A DNA stretch of 64,000 bases from Chryseobacterium defluvii (GTDB taxonomy: Bacteria > Bacteroidota > Bacteroidia > Flavobacteriales > Weeksellaceae). The notes under the pieces are model-generated. The model searched no databases. It worked only from the letters and a program-made list of their open reading frames with translations, and was not told where the DNA came from. Shown here one piece after another: positions 17,080 to 25,886 of the stretch; the first letter of the stretch is position 1, and each line of letters begins with the position of its first letter. The translations under genes were made by a program, and so were the position numbers. The DNA lies in assembly GCF_014204415.1 (NCBI RefSeq), contig NZ_JACHLE010000002.1:496001-560000 (forward strand). The letters run 5' to 3'.

Positions 17080-19305
17080 TTATAAATTATTATTGATCGC
17101 ATCCTGGGTTTTATCTACCCCAAAACTGATAAATGCTCCTATAAAAACGAAGGTATTCACAGGCGGAACAACCGCAGAGCTTCTCGAACCGTTTGTTGAA
17201 AAATTGTATCCATAGATATTTTTTGTCCCTAAAACGTTTGAAACGCTTAATACAAGTACCGTAAATGCCTTAGCATCTTTTTTTCCCAGATTCGGAAGGT
17301 AATTAAAGCTTAAATTCAATGCGTTGTAGTCTTTTAATTTTCCTTCTGTTCTGATAAAATTGATCGTTTTTCCGCTTTCATCCTTTGTAGCAATATCATA
17401 ATACGGCCGTCCTTTGGCATATGTATAGGAAAGGTTGATCCCTGATTTCCATTCCGGGAAAAATCTTTTGGCAACTACTGAAAGGGTATGCTCCGAGGCA
17501 AAATTAGGTTTCAGGCTGTACGGATAGTTCATGAAATCTCTTTTTGAATCCAGGAATGAATAGCTGATCCAATAGTCAATGTTTTCAAAGGTTTTTTTGT
17601 CTCTCCAGAACAGCTCGACTCCTTTTGCAAATCCATATCCGTTGTTATTATCTGCTGTCTGAACATACTCGTTAAGATTTCTGATCTTCAACAACTGATC
17701 ATATTTTTTGTAAAATGCTTCAAGCCTTAAACTTCTTCCTTCAGAAGCTCTCTGCAACTGGAAAATATAATGCTGGGATTTCTGGAAATCCAGATCTGCA
17801 GGTTCATTGATGTATTTACTTTCAGGATTCTGGTAAAAAAGTCCGTAGGCAAAAGATGTTGTCCAGTCTTTAGACAGACGGTAAGCCAAAGCAAAACGCG
17901 GTGCAATATTAGTCTTTCCAAGGAAAGAGGAGTTCTCTGCTCTTACTCCTATTTTTGCGGACAGCTGATTGCTGAAGCCCAGATCTGTTTCTACAAAAAC
18001 AGATGAGATCAGGTCTTTATAATGTTTATTTGCTTCTTCAAAATCCAGTTTCTCGCTTGTATTATTCAGTTCAATCCCTCCTCTTACAGCACTGATCTTA
18101 TTGATTTTTCTTTCTAAAACGGCTTTGAAATTGATATAATTTCCGTTGTTCAGCAGCTGTGTTTTCCCTGATTCCACCTCACCTGTTTCTGTTGAGAAAT
18201 TAAGATCTGACCTGTTGTATGAGTAAGACGTGCCCGCATTTAAAAGATAGCTTCCGAATTTTTGCTTAAAGGATAGGTTGTGATAGGTATTTTTCCCTTT
18301 CAGCCTTACCAGCGCATAGTCATATTCCGGTTCCAGGCTTTCGGACCTTACTCCCATTCTGTTGCTGTCATACATTCCGTAATATTTGAAAAAACCACCT
18401 GACTTTGTTTTGACCCTGAAATTAAAATCCCCGTTAAGACCTTTAGGAGCCTCAATAAAGTCCGTATTAAAGTTAAAAACTTCCTGCATCACACTTAGAA
18501 GGGAATATCCTAGTGTCCCTCCATAAGAATATGTTTTTTCTTTGCCCAGCTTCTGAAAGCCAGCACTTAAAAATATCGGTGAAATCCCAAAGTCATAAGA
18601 ACTTTGATCCGGAAGATCCACACTTTCAAGCATTAAAGCACCGGAAAGAGCCTGGCCATACAACGCCGAATATCCACCGCTGGAAAAGATATTCCCTTTA
18701 AAAAGAGCGGTATTGAACCGGTCTCTTCCTGCAATTCCCGGAACCGAATTGGAAAAATAATTGTTGATGAGACTTCCGTCCATAAAGATCTTGGACTCTG
18801 TGCCTGTTCCACCCCTGATGAAAAGGCCTTCCGTTTCGCCCACTTTCTGAACCCCCGGAAGATAGTTTAATGCAGAAGAGATCTGCCCGTCTGCTCCCGC
18901 AGTGGTATAAATGTCGATAGGGGTTAACAAAGCCGTAGCTCTTTTCTTATCGCTTGCTTCTATAGAACCGGCGGAAACCACTACTGCATCAATTTCACTG
19001 ATCTGCTCTTTTAATTCTGTATTTACAGAGATTTCTTGGTTTTCAATGGTAACAGGCTTTTCAACATCATTATATTTCGGGTGGGTAAAGGTCAATATAT
19101 GATTGCCTTTTTCAGAAGTTTCAAAAGTGAAATTTCCGTTCGCATCCGTTGTTGCTCCGTCATAAGTATCTTTCAATGTTACATTTACCTCACTTATTCC
19201 TTTATTCCTAAAGGTCACTTTCCCTGAAATTTTCACCTGGGAAAAGTTGAAAATAAAGGATAGGAAAGTGATCAGAAGTAATAGTTTTTGTCCTTGTGTT
19301 CTCAT
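17080..19305 (-). CDS. TonB-dependent receptor with carboxypeptidase-like N-terminal domain
   Basis: Encodes 741 residues. A signal peptide (about 1-22) is followed by a CarboxypepD_reg-like beta-sandwich (about 24-95, with GKVTFRNKGISEVNVTLKD and TTDANGNFTFET), a plug domain (about 110-220, with GLFIRGGTGTESKIFMDGS) and a 22-strand barrel ending near FIGAFISFGVD. It should import a large or scarce ligand across the outer membrane using TonB energy. No SusD partner or TonB is adjacent, so it is not a standard polysaccharide utilisation locus. Its promoter carries the strongest of the three LytTR-box-like repeats. Confidence 0.92.
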   Translation of the reverse strand: MRTQGQKLLLLITFLSFIFNFSQVKISGKVTFRNKGISEVNVTLKDTYDGATTDANGNFTFETSEKGNHILTFTHPKYNDVEKPVTIENQEISVNTELKEQISEIDAVVVSAGSIEASDKKRATALLTPIDIYTTAGADGQISSALNYLPGVQKVGETEGLFIRGGTGTESKIFMDGSLINNYFSNSVPGIAGRDRFNTALFKGNIFSSGGYSALYGQALSGALMLESVDLPDQSSYDFGISPIFLSAGFQKLGKEKTYSYGGTLGYSLLSVMQEVFNFNTDFIEAPKGLNGDFNFRVKTKSGGFFKYYGMYDSNRMGVRSESLEPEYDYALVRLKGKNTYHNLSFKQKFGSYLLNAGTSYSYNRSDLNFSTETGEVESGKTQLLNNGNYINFKAVLERKINKISAVRGGIELNNTSEKLDFEEANKHYKDLISSVFVETDLGFSNQLSAKIGVRAENSSFLGKTNIAPRFALAYRLSKDWTTSFAYGLFYQNPESKYINEPADLDFQKSQHYIFQLQRASEGRSLRLEAFYKKYDQLLKIRNLNEYVQTADNNNGYGFAKGVELFWRDKKTFENIDYWISYSFLDSKRDFMNYPYSLKPNFASEHTLSVVAKRFFPEWKSGINLSYTYAKGRPYYDIATKDESGKTINFIRTEGKLKDYNALNLSFNYLPNLGKKDAKAFTVLVLSVSNVLGTKNIYGYNFSTNGSRSSAVVPPVNTFVFIGAFISFGVDKTQDAINNNL

Positions 19306-19321
19306 TGCTATTAATTTGCCC

Positions 19322-19397
19322 CAAAAATAAGGTGAATATTTACATTCTTTTAATTTTTCTGGCTGAGTTGTAAAATTTGTCAGCTGAGCGGTAAAAT
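19322..19397 (-). promoter_or_regulatory. promoter with LytTR-box-like direct repeat (TonB receptor operon)
   Basis: On the minus strand, ACCGCTCAG (19392-19384) and ACAACTCAG (19371-19363) are 12 bp apart, embedded in a 14-bp direct repeat of 21-bp period (CTGAGCGGTAAAAT / CTGAGTTGTAAAAT on the plus strand). A -7 box TATTTTTG (19329-19322) lies 33 nt downstream and 16 nt before the ATG at 19305. Confidence 0.7.
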
Positions 19398-19431
19398 CTT
19401 ATCGGGTAGTTGAAAGAAGAGCCTTGTCAAT

Positions 19432-19460
19432 TTAGATTCTTCACTTCGTTCAGAATGACA
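19432..19460. repeat. interspersed GAATGAC repeat, copy 2
   Basis: Contains TTAGATTCTTCACTTCGTTC then AGAATGACA. It shares its core with the copies at 13.9 and 51.3 kb. Confidence 0.4.
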
Positions 19461-19575
19461 CCGGAGTATGGTTCGCATAAACTTAATGACTAAAAAGAAC
19501 TGAAATCATAAAGTGTTTCTGAAAATCTTTCATAATTTTATATATGTATTAAAAATCACTTAAAATCATTTAAAA

Positions 19576-20079
19576 ATGAAAGGACAAACATTAGCATTAT
19601 TGGCAGGATGTGCGTTTTTGGCGGCTTCATGCTGTACTACAAAAACATACTCCATCAATGCAAAGAGCGGAACAGAAACGGGAGGAACAGCCAAGTTCAC
19701 CCAGAAAGGAAGCGAAGTAGTAATGAATCTTAACGCTACTCATCTTACTCCGGGAATACATGCTGTACACATTCATGAAAAAGGCGACTGCTCCGCAGCA
19801 GATGCAACTTCTGCAGGAGGACACTGGAATCCGGCAAAAGATGATCATGGAAAATGGGGTGCCGAACATTTTCATATGGGAGATATCGGCAACCTTGTTG
19901 CTGACCAGAACGGAAATGCAACACTTACCTTTAAGACCGATAAATGGTGCCTTGGCTGTACCGACGAGTCTAAGAACATCATAGGAAAAAGCCTTATCAT
20001 GCATGCTGCTGCAGATGACTTTCATACACAGCCTACAGGCAATGCCGGCGGAAGAGTAGGATGTGTGGAAATTAAATAG
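19576..20079 (+). CDS. sodC: Cu/Zn superoxide dismutase, probable lipoprotein
   Basis: Encodes 167 residues. A signal sequence with an LAASC lipobox (Cys about 19) suggests lipid anchoring. The dismutase fold shows copper ligands in AVHIHEKGDCS, the zinc/bridge region GGHWNP...HFHMGDIGN, and the late copper ligand IMHAAADDFHTQP, followed by the disulfide partner in GNAGGRVGCVEIK. It converts superoxide to hydrogen peroxide and oxygen in the periplasm. An extra cysteine pair (WCLGC) lies in a loop. Monocistronic, with a shared terminator downstream. Confidence 0.93.
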   Translation: MKGQTLALLAGCAFLAASCCTTKTYSINAKSGTETGGTAKFTQKGSEVVMNLNATHLTPGIHAVHIHEKGDCSAADATSAGGHWNPAKDDHGKWGAEHFHMGDIGNLVADQNGNATLTFKTDKWCLGCTDESKNIIGKSLIMHAAADDFHTQPTGNAGGRVGCVEIK

Positions 20080-20097
20080 CTCTAAACTCCTTGTAAA

Positions 20098-20136
20098 TAA
20101 AAAAACCACTAATTTTCATTAGTGGTTTTTTTATTT
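20098..20136. terminator. bidirectional terminator between sodC and the tail-specific protease
   Basis: Arms AAAAAACCACTAA and TTAGTGGTTTTTT flank a short loop. It serves convergent transcripts from both sides. Confidence 0.85.
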
Positions 20137-22266
20137 TTATGATTTTGCATTCATATCTGTGATGATATTCATTGCTTCCTGAAGGTAAGAGTCTTTTCTA
20201 AGGTTTTTGACCCATATTTCAGATTTCTTTTTGAATGCTTCGTCTTTTTTCTCTCTTTCCACTTCATTCTGATACATGGTGAACTTAAGCCCGTTTTCAA
20301 ATTTAGTGAGTGCCTTGAATTTTTCAATCTGGGCTTTTCTCTGCTTCATCACCTCATTGAATTTATTGATATTCAGGGTAATGCTTTCTTCTTTATCCAA
20401 ATTCTCTCTCCATTGGGCAGATTCAAGTAAAAGCTGGTAGTTTGAATTTTTAGCCATCCTGTTAGTGCTTGCCTTTTCAAGGTTCTTAATATCAAAATAG
20501 CTCATTTTCTGGAAGTTTGTACTTGGAATTTTATCCCATGCCAAGGCATAATCATCATATCTTTCTCCCACTTCAGCATAGGTAAAGAAGTCTTTCATCT
20601 GGATATCGGAAACAATTCCTTTTCTTTGAGTAGACTCTCCTGTAACTCTGTAGAATTTCTGGATCGTTAATTTTAAAGATCCGAAGTCATCTTCTGTATT
20701 CAGAAACCTGTTCAGATCTACAAAAGTCTGTACTGTTCCTTTTCCGAAAGACTGTGGGGAACCAATCACCATCGCTCTTCCGTAATCCTGCATGGCCCCA
20801 GCCAAAATTTCTGATGCTGATGCTGAAAGCTCATTCTGCATAATTACCAAAGGCCCTGTCCAGATCGGAGATTCGTTTTTATTCTTTAAGGTCTGGATTT
20901 TTCCGTTCCCGTCTTTTACCTGTACATAAGGCCCTGCATTCATGAAAAGCCCCATAATATCGCCTACTTCCGTTAAAGAACCTCCGCCGTTATTTCTAAG
21001 GTCAAGAACAATTCCCTGAACGTTTTGGTCTTTAAGTTTAATAATTTCATTTTTGATATCATCAGATGCATTCCTTCCTTTTGCATCTTCAAAATCCGCA
21101 TTGAAGCTCGGCAGATTAATAAAACCATATTTTTTACCATCAGGAGTATCTACCATGATACTTCTGGCAAAAGTATCCTCGATAGCCACTTCCTCACGGA
21201 TCATGGTAACATCCTTGATCGTGCCGTCTTTTTTCTGAACAGTTAAGGTTACCGGTGTTCCCTTTTCTCCCCTGATCAGTCTTACGGCTTCATCGGAAAG
21301 CATTCCTACTACATTTACCGCATCATCTTTCGGTTTGGATTTTACTTTCAGTATTTTATCTCCTTCTGAAAGCTGCTTGGATTTCCAGGCCGGAGCCCCG
21401 ATAGTTAAAGCACCCAGATAAAGGTTTCCTTTTTTCTCCTGGATAATGGCTCCGATCCCGATCACTTTTCCGGTGAAATTGGTATCAAAATCTTCTTTAT
21501 CTTTTGGAGAGTAATAGTTCGTATGCGGATCGAAAACTTCTGTATAGGCATTCATATACACCGTGAACCAGTCCATTTTCTTTCTTTTCTTAAATCTTGT
21601 AAAGGTCTCTTTTACAAGGTCTTTTACTTCATTCGTAGCTTTTATTCTTTTTTGCTCCGGAGTAAGGATCTCAAGCTTGATGGTATCTTTAAGCTTGTAT
21701 TTCTGAACAGAATCTTTCTTCTCTTTCTGGGCTTCTTCCTTGCTGTTCATAGATTCAATCTCCTGAAGGATGTTATATTTAATGAACTTTTTCCACTCAT
21801 TGTACTGCTCCTGTTTGGTAACGGGTGCTTTCTTAAGTTTCGGTTCAAGGGTCAGCGTTTCGTCTTCTTCCAGATTGATTGGTTTGCTGAAGATCTCCTG
21901 CGTGATTTTATCGATCTCATCCACCCTCTGGTAAAGCCTGTCAATGGTAAGCTTATAGAAAGTGAGGTCTCCTACGTTCAGATAATCATCAAGCTTTGCT
22001 TCATGTTTGCTGAATTCATCCATATCGGATTGAAGAAAGTATCTTTTAGCAGGGTCTGCCAATTCAAAATAATGCTTATAAACGTCTTTGGAATAAGCGT
22101 CATTGATGGGCTTCGGGCTATAATGTAAGTAAGAAAGGGTATTTTTTACACTCACCATTATCGTCTGCATTTTTTCATCGTCATTCTTCGGCGAATTGAA
22201 GCAAAACATAAGACTTGTTAATGGAATTAGAAGTAAAAATTTATTTAGTTTAAAATTTTTCCACAT
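20137..22266 (-). CDS. prc: carboxy-terminal-processing (tail-specific) peptidase, S41A
   Basis: Encodes 709 residues, the length of Prc/Tsp-type proteases. An N-terminal hydrophobic signal (about 8-25) exports it to the periplasm. An N-terminal helical domain (about 35-230), a PDZ domain (about 245-330, with GIGAIIQEKKGNLYLGAL), the S41 catalytic domain with nucleophile Ser in NELSASASEILAGAMQDYG (about 475-493) and general-base Lys in SFGKGTVQTF, and a C-terminal DUF3340-like helical domain follow. It degrades or trims periplasmic proteins by their C-termini. Divergent from surE. Confidence 0.93.
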   Translation of the reverse strand: MWKNFKLNKFLLLIPLTSLMFCFNSPKNDDEKMQTIMVSVKNTLSYLHYSPKPINDAYSKDVYKHYFELADPAKRYFLQSDMDEFSKHEAKLDDYLNVGDLTFYKLTIDRLYQRVDEIDKITQEIFSKPINLEEDETLTLEPKLKKAPVTKQEQYNEWKKFIKYNILQEIESMNSKEEAQKEKKDSVQKYKLKDTIKLEILTPEQKRIKATNEVKDLVKETFTRFKKRKKMDWFTVYMNAYTEVFDPHTNYYSPKDKEDFDTNFTGKVIGIGAIIQEKKGNLYLGALTIGAPAWKSKQLSEGDKILKVKSKPKDDAVNVVGMLSDEAVRLIRGEKGTPVTLTVQKKDGTIKDVTMIREEVAIEDTFARSIMVDTPDGKKYGFINLPSFNADFEDAKGRNASDDIKNEIIKLKDQNVQGIVLDLRNNGGGSLTEVGDIMGLFMNAGPYVQVKDGNGKIQTLKNKNESPIWTGPLVIMQNELSASASEILAGAMQDYGRAMVIGSPQSFGKGTVQTFVDLNRFLNTEDDFGSLKLTIQKFYRVTGESTQRKGIVSDIQMKDFFTYAEVGERYDDYALAWDKIPSTNFQKMSYFDIKNLEKASTNRMAKNSNYQLLLESAQWRENLDKEESITLNINKFNEVMKQRKAQIEKFKALTKFENGLKFTMYQNEVEREKKDEAFKKKSEIWVKNLRKDSYLQEAMNIITDMNAKS

Positions 22267-22343
22267 AAACTGTCTGTATTTATTAATTTTTTTTAATTAT
22301 TATTACAATTAGTAGTAACATTCTATTTGCTGTTACAAACTAT

Positions 22344-22351
22344 CAAATTTA
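22344..22351 (-). promoter_or_regulatory. candidate -7 element (TAAATTTG) for the tail-specific protease
   Basis: Perfect TAnnTTTG on the minus strand, 77 nt before the ATG at 22266. Confidence 0.35.
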
Positions 22352-22374
22352 ATACCTTATTTACAATTATCGAA

Positions 22375-22392
22375 TACTTTTGAGTATTTTTG
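22375..22392 (+). promoter_or_regulatory. two candidate -7 elements (TACTTTTG, TATTTTTG) for surE
   Basis: Two perfect TAnnTTTG words, at 22375-22382 and 22385-22392, lie 10 bp apart just before the surE ATG. Either or both could be used. Confidence 0.45.
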
Positions 22393-22410
22393 TTAAAATT
22401 AATTTTTTTT

Positions 22411-23199
22411 ATGGAAAGACCTCTTATTCTGGTTACTAATGATGATGGAATTACAGCACCTGGTATCAGAAATCTTATAAGTTTTATGAATGAAATTGGG
22501 GAAGTTGTGGTAGTAGCTCCGAATTCTCCGCAAAGTGGAAAGGGTCACGCGATCACTATCAATTCTACCCTAAGCTATGAAGAAGTACATCTGGATGGTC
22601 CTCAAAGAGATTTTTCCTGCAGCGGAACTCCTGTTGATTGTGTAAAAATGGCTCTTGACAAAATTTTGCCAAGAAGACCGGATATTGTAGTGTCAGGAAT
22701 TAATCACGGAGCCAATTCTTCCATTAATGTGATCTATTCCGGAACGATGTCTGCGGCGGTGGAAGCCGGTGTTGAAGGTCTTCCTGCAATCGGGTTTTCT
22801 CTTCTGGATTTCAGCTGGGAAGCAGATTTTACCCAGGCTAAAGAACATATTCAGAATATCGTTAGAAGAACATTGGAAAACCCAATGCCAAAGGGTATTG
22901 TTTTAAACGTGAACATTCCAAAGCTGAGTACGGAAGAAATAAAAGGAATCAAGGTCTGCAAGCAGGCTCATGCCAAATGGGAAGAAAGCTTTGATGAAAG
23001 AGTAAATCCGCACGGAAAAAAATATTACTGGCTGACCGGATATTTCAATAACATGGATGAATCTGAAGATGCTGATGAAACGGCTTTAGCCAACGGATAT
23101 ATTTCGATAGTCCCGGTAAAATTCGATCTGACAGCTTATGAATATATGAAAGAACTGGAAGAGGTAATGAATTTTAACGATGTACGGGAAACTAGATAA
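22411..23199 (+). CDS. surE: 5'/3'-nucleotidase SurE
   Basis: Encodes 262 residues. SurE is a metal-dependent nucleoside monophosphate phosphatase in the cytoplasm. The N-terminal metal motif LVTNDDGITAPGI, VVVAPNSPQSGKGHAIT and CSGTPVDCVKMA, and the second metal region SGINHGANSSINVIYSGTM are all present. The ATG at 22411 is used because an upstream in-frame TTG adds only seven unrelated residues. The gene overlaps the following acetyltransferase gene by 20 nt, implying coupled translation. Confidence 0.96.
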   Translation: MERPLILVTNDDGITAPGIRNLISFMNEIGEVVVVAPNSPQSGKGHAITINSTLSYEEVHLDGPQRDFSCSGTPVDCVKMALDKILPRRPDIVVSGINHGANSSINVIYSGTMSAAVEAGVEGLPAIGFSLLDFSWEADFTQAKEHIQNIVRRTLENPMPKGIVLNVNIPKLSTEEIKGIKVCKQAHAKWEESFDERVNPHGKKYYWLTGYFNNMDESEDADETALANGYISIVPVKFDLTAYEYMKELEEVMNFNDVRETR

Positions 23200-23845
23200 T
23201 CCTGTTTATCATTCTCTTAATGAGTTTCATCAAAAGTTTTGCTTAAACTTTAGAAATTCCAAATTCTACCATCCGGAAGTGGCTGCCTTTGGAGGTTCTC
23301 CTGATTTTGCTGCGGAAAAAGACATCACAGAATACGCAAAGATCTGTGATGATTTTCTTATTTTCGGAGCAAAGCCGGATTTAGGGAATTTCCGGACAGA
23401 ATTATCTAAGCTGGTCTGTGACCAGTATGTTCTTGAAAACAGAATAGAATTGGACATCAGTGAAGAGATCGTCCTTCTAAAAGCTGAAAATCAGGATGAA
23501 TTGCTGGTTTTTGTGAAAAAGTTTTACCCTCATTATTTTAAGAACAGGACTCCCGAGTTAGGACGTTACTTCGGGATCTTTAAAGACCATAAACTTGTAG
23601 CGGTAACCGGGGAAAGGATGCAGATGAACGATATGACAGAAGTAAGTGCAGTGATTACGGATACGGATCACCTCGGGAAAGGATATGCCAAACAGCTTAT
23701 AACCTTTGTTTCAGATAAAATATTTCAAGATGGTAAAACGCCTTTCCTGCATGTGGCTGAAAGTAATTTCGGGGCTAAAAAGCTGTATGAAAAACTCGGT
23801 TTTCATCATCGGGGTACAATAAATTTATGGGGCGTTAAGAAATAG
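23180..23845 (+). CDS. GNAT family N-acetyltransferase (FR47-like)
   Basis: Encodes 221 residues. The C-terminal half (about 125-221) is an acetyl-CoA-binding GNAT domain with AVTGERMQMNDMTEVSAVIT, the Q/RxxGxG/A-like pyrophosphate loop DHLGKGYAKQLI, and LHVAESNFGAKKLYEKLGF near the end. The N-terminal half is family-variable and may position the substrate. The 20-nt overlap with surE indicates an operon. The substrate is unknown. Confidence 0.88.
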   Translation: MYGKLDNPVYHSLNEFHQKFCLNFRNSKFYHPEVAAFGGSPDFAAEKDITEYAKICDDFLIFGAKPDLGNFRTELSKLVCDQYVLENRIELDISEEIVLLKAENQDELLVFVKKFYPHYFKNRTPELGRYFGIFKDHKLVAVTGERMQMNDMTEVSAVITDTDHLGKGYAKQLITFVSDKIFQDGKTPFLHVAESNFGAKKLYEKLGFHHRGTINLWGVKK

Positions 23846-24072
23846 TCTTCTCCCTTTTTATTTTAACCCATTAAGATTAGCTTTCTATTTCTCGAGAAAT
23901 CGTTCTGACTCAAACCTCATTCAATTCAATTCCTATTCCTTAAAAAATCTTAATGGCTGATAGCCTTTATTTAAATTTATCTTAAAGTCCGGAATATTAA
24001 TTCTGCTTTTCTGTTTTTCATTCAATCTTTTTGTTAATTTTATTTTGCAAACAATTTTAATCAATTATCCAA

Positions 24073-25113
24073 ATGCGAATAGAATATGATATAAAACTGG
24101 GATTCAAGGATGTAATGTTCCGTCCTAAACGTTCTACCTTAAAATCCCGTTCTGAAGTTGATCTGGAAAGAGAATTTACTTTTCGCCACACCAAAAAGAA
24201 GTGGAAAGGTGTTCCCGTTATTGCAGCCAATATGGATACGGTGGGAACTTTTGAAATGGCGGTAGAGCTGGCAAAAGAGAAGATCATTACGGCCATTCAC
24301 AAGCATTATTCGGTTGAAGAATGGAGCCGGTTTTTACAAAGCCAGCCGGAAAGCATCTACCAATATATCGCTTTAAGCACCGGAACCGGGAAAGTGGATG
24401 AGGAAAAAATAAAACAGATCCTTGAAAAGCACCCAAAAATTGAGTTTCTCTGTATAGATGTAGCGAATGGCTATTCTGAGCATTTTGTGGAATTTGTGAA
24501 GAAGGCAAGGGCCAGTTTCCCGGATAAAATCATCATGGCAGGGAATGTAGTAACCGGTGAAATGGTGGAAGAACTTCTTTTGGTAGGTGCGGACATTATA
24601 AAAGTGGGAATAGGCCCCGGATCCGTATGTACTACCCGCGTAAAGACCGGTGTGGGTTATCCCCAGCTTTCCGCTATTATTGAATGTGCAGATGCCGCAC
24701 ATGGCCTTGGAGGGCATATCATTGCAGACGGAGGCTGTAAAGTTCCGGGCGATGTGGCCAAAGCATTTGGCGGCGGGGCTGATTTCGTAATGTTGGGTGG
24801 AATGTTTGCCGGCCATGATGAAAGCGGAGGTGAAATGATTGAAGAAAACGGTAAGAAATTCCGTTTATTTTACGGAATGAGCTCAAAAACAGCAATGGAT
24901 AAGCATTCCGGCGGTGTTGCCGAGTACAGGGCATCGGAAGGAAAAACGGTAAAAGTAGCCTATAAAGGTCCTGTTTCGGAAACGGTAAAAGATATTTTGG
25001 GCGGTGTACGCTCGACCTGTACTTATGTGGGTGCATCCAAACTGAAAGAGCTGTCTAAAAGGACTACTTTCATCAGGGTTCAGGAGCAGGAAAACCAGGT
25101 CTTTAAAGATTAA
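24073..25113 (+). CDS. guaC: GMP reductase
   Basis: Encodes 346 residues, matching the GuaC length without the CBS insert of IMP dehydrogenase. It deaminates GMP to IMP using NADPH in purine salvage. Catalytic Cys186 lies in [19 protein letters not shown]. The phosphate-binding [24 protein letters not shown] and flap-region [14 protein letters not shown] are present. It is followed after 8 nt by a DUF1835 gene, probably co-transcribed. Confidence 0.95.
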   Translation: MRIEYDIKLGFKDVMFRPKRSTLKSRSEVDLEREFTFRHTKKKWKGVPVIAANMDTVGTFEMAVELAKEKIITAIHKHYSVEEWSRFLQSQPESIYQYIALSTGTGKVDEEKIKQILEKHPKIEFLCIDVANGYSEHFVEFVKKARASFPDKIIMAGNVVTGEMVEELLLVGADIIKVGIGPGSVCTTRVKTGVGYPQLSAIIECADAAHGLGGHIIADGGCKVPGDVAKAFGGGADFVMLGGMFAGHDESGGEMIEENGKKFRLFYGMSSKTAMDKHSGGVAEYRASEGKTVKVAYKGPVSETVKDILGGVRSTCTYVGASKLKELSKRTTFIRVQEQENQVFKD

Positions 25114-25121
25114 ATTTTTGA

Positions 25122-25880
25122 ATGAATCCTGTATTTCACATACTGAACGGTGACTGCCTCGCTGAACAATTAAAGGAAACTTCTGTTGGTGGCGAGGTAA
25201 TTATCTGTCGGGAAGCTTTGGTTTCGGGAAAGGTAAAGGCAGATTCCCTGGAAGATTTCTGGGAACTGAGGGCTGAATTTATTTCCGGAGAATATGGTAT
25301 TGAAAAAGAAACTTATTACGAGAAAACCGTTTCTGAATTTCAAAAAATAATAAACATTCCCGAATTTTCTGAAGTCAACTTATGGTTTGAAGATGACTTG
25401 TTTTGCCAGATCAATTTATGGTTCTGCGTTTTTTTGCTTTCAAAAATTAAAAATATCAGAATGTACCTAGTTTTTCCTCTGGTTTCCGAAAATGAAGATC
25501 ACTGGAGGGGATTTTCATTATCAGACAGTAAGGGTCTGGAAGAATCGATGCAGTCGAGAATTGAGTTTAGAGAAAAAGATATTCAGCTGGGTGTAAATCT
25601 TTGGAATACTTATCAAAATGATGATAGGCAGCAATTGATCCGATTATCCGAAAATGAATCTGATTGTTTCGCTTTACTTAAGCCTGTGATCGAAGCGTAT
25701 TGCAATACTTCTCCTGAAAATATTACTTTAACAAATCCGGAAGTGTATATAAAAAACCTCGTTGATAATGGAATCAGGGATTTTAGCTCTGTTTTTAAAA
25801 CGTTTCAGCAAAATTTGGGAATATACGGTTACGGTGATCTTCAGGTAAAGAAAATGTATGATAAGGCTTTACAATCGTAA
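25122..25880 (+). CDS. DUF1835 domain-containing protein
   Basis: Encodes 252 residues, cytosolic. The N-terminus has the DUF1835 pattern HILNGDCLAEQLKE and VIICREALVSGKV. A C-terminal helical part follows (about 170-252). The biochemical role of the family is not established. Close spacing to guaC suggests co-expression without a clear pathway link. It is convergent with the next gene, with six bases between. Confidence 0.8.
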   Translation: MNPVFHILNGDCLAEQLKETSVGGEVIICREALVSGKVKADSLEDFWELRAEFISGEYGIEKETYYEKTVSEFQKIINIPEFSEVNLWFEDDLFCQINLWFCVFLLSKIKNIRMYLVFPLVSENEDHWRGFSLSDSKGLEESMQSRIEFREKDIQLGVNLWNTYQNDDRQQLIRLSENESDCFALLKPVIEAYCNTSPENITLTNPEVYIKNLVDNGIRDFSSVFKTFQQNLGIYGYGDLQVKKMYDKALQS

Positions 25881-25886
25881 AAATGC

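Noticed and set aside
19627..20109. 160-aa minus-strand ORF overlapping sodC
   Set aside because: Antisense to sodC, which has all dismutase ligands.
21523..22128. 201-aa plus-strand ORF inside the tail-specific protease gene
   Set aside because: Antisense shadow; hydrophobic composition arises from the complement of Lys/Glu-rich codons.
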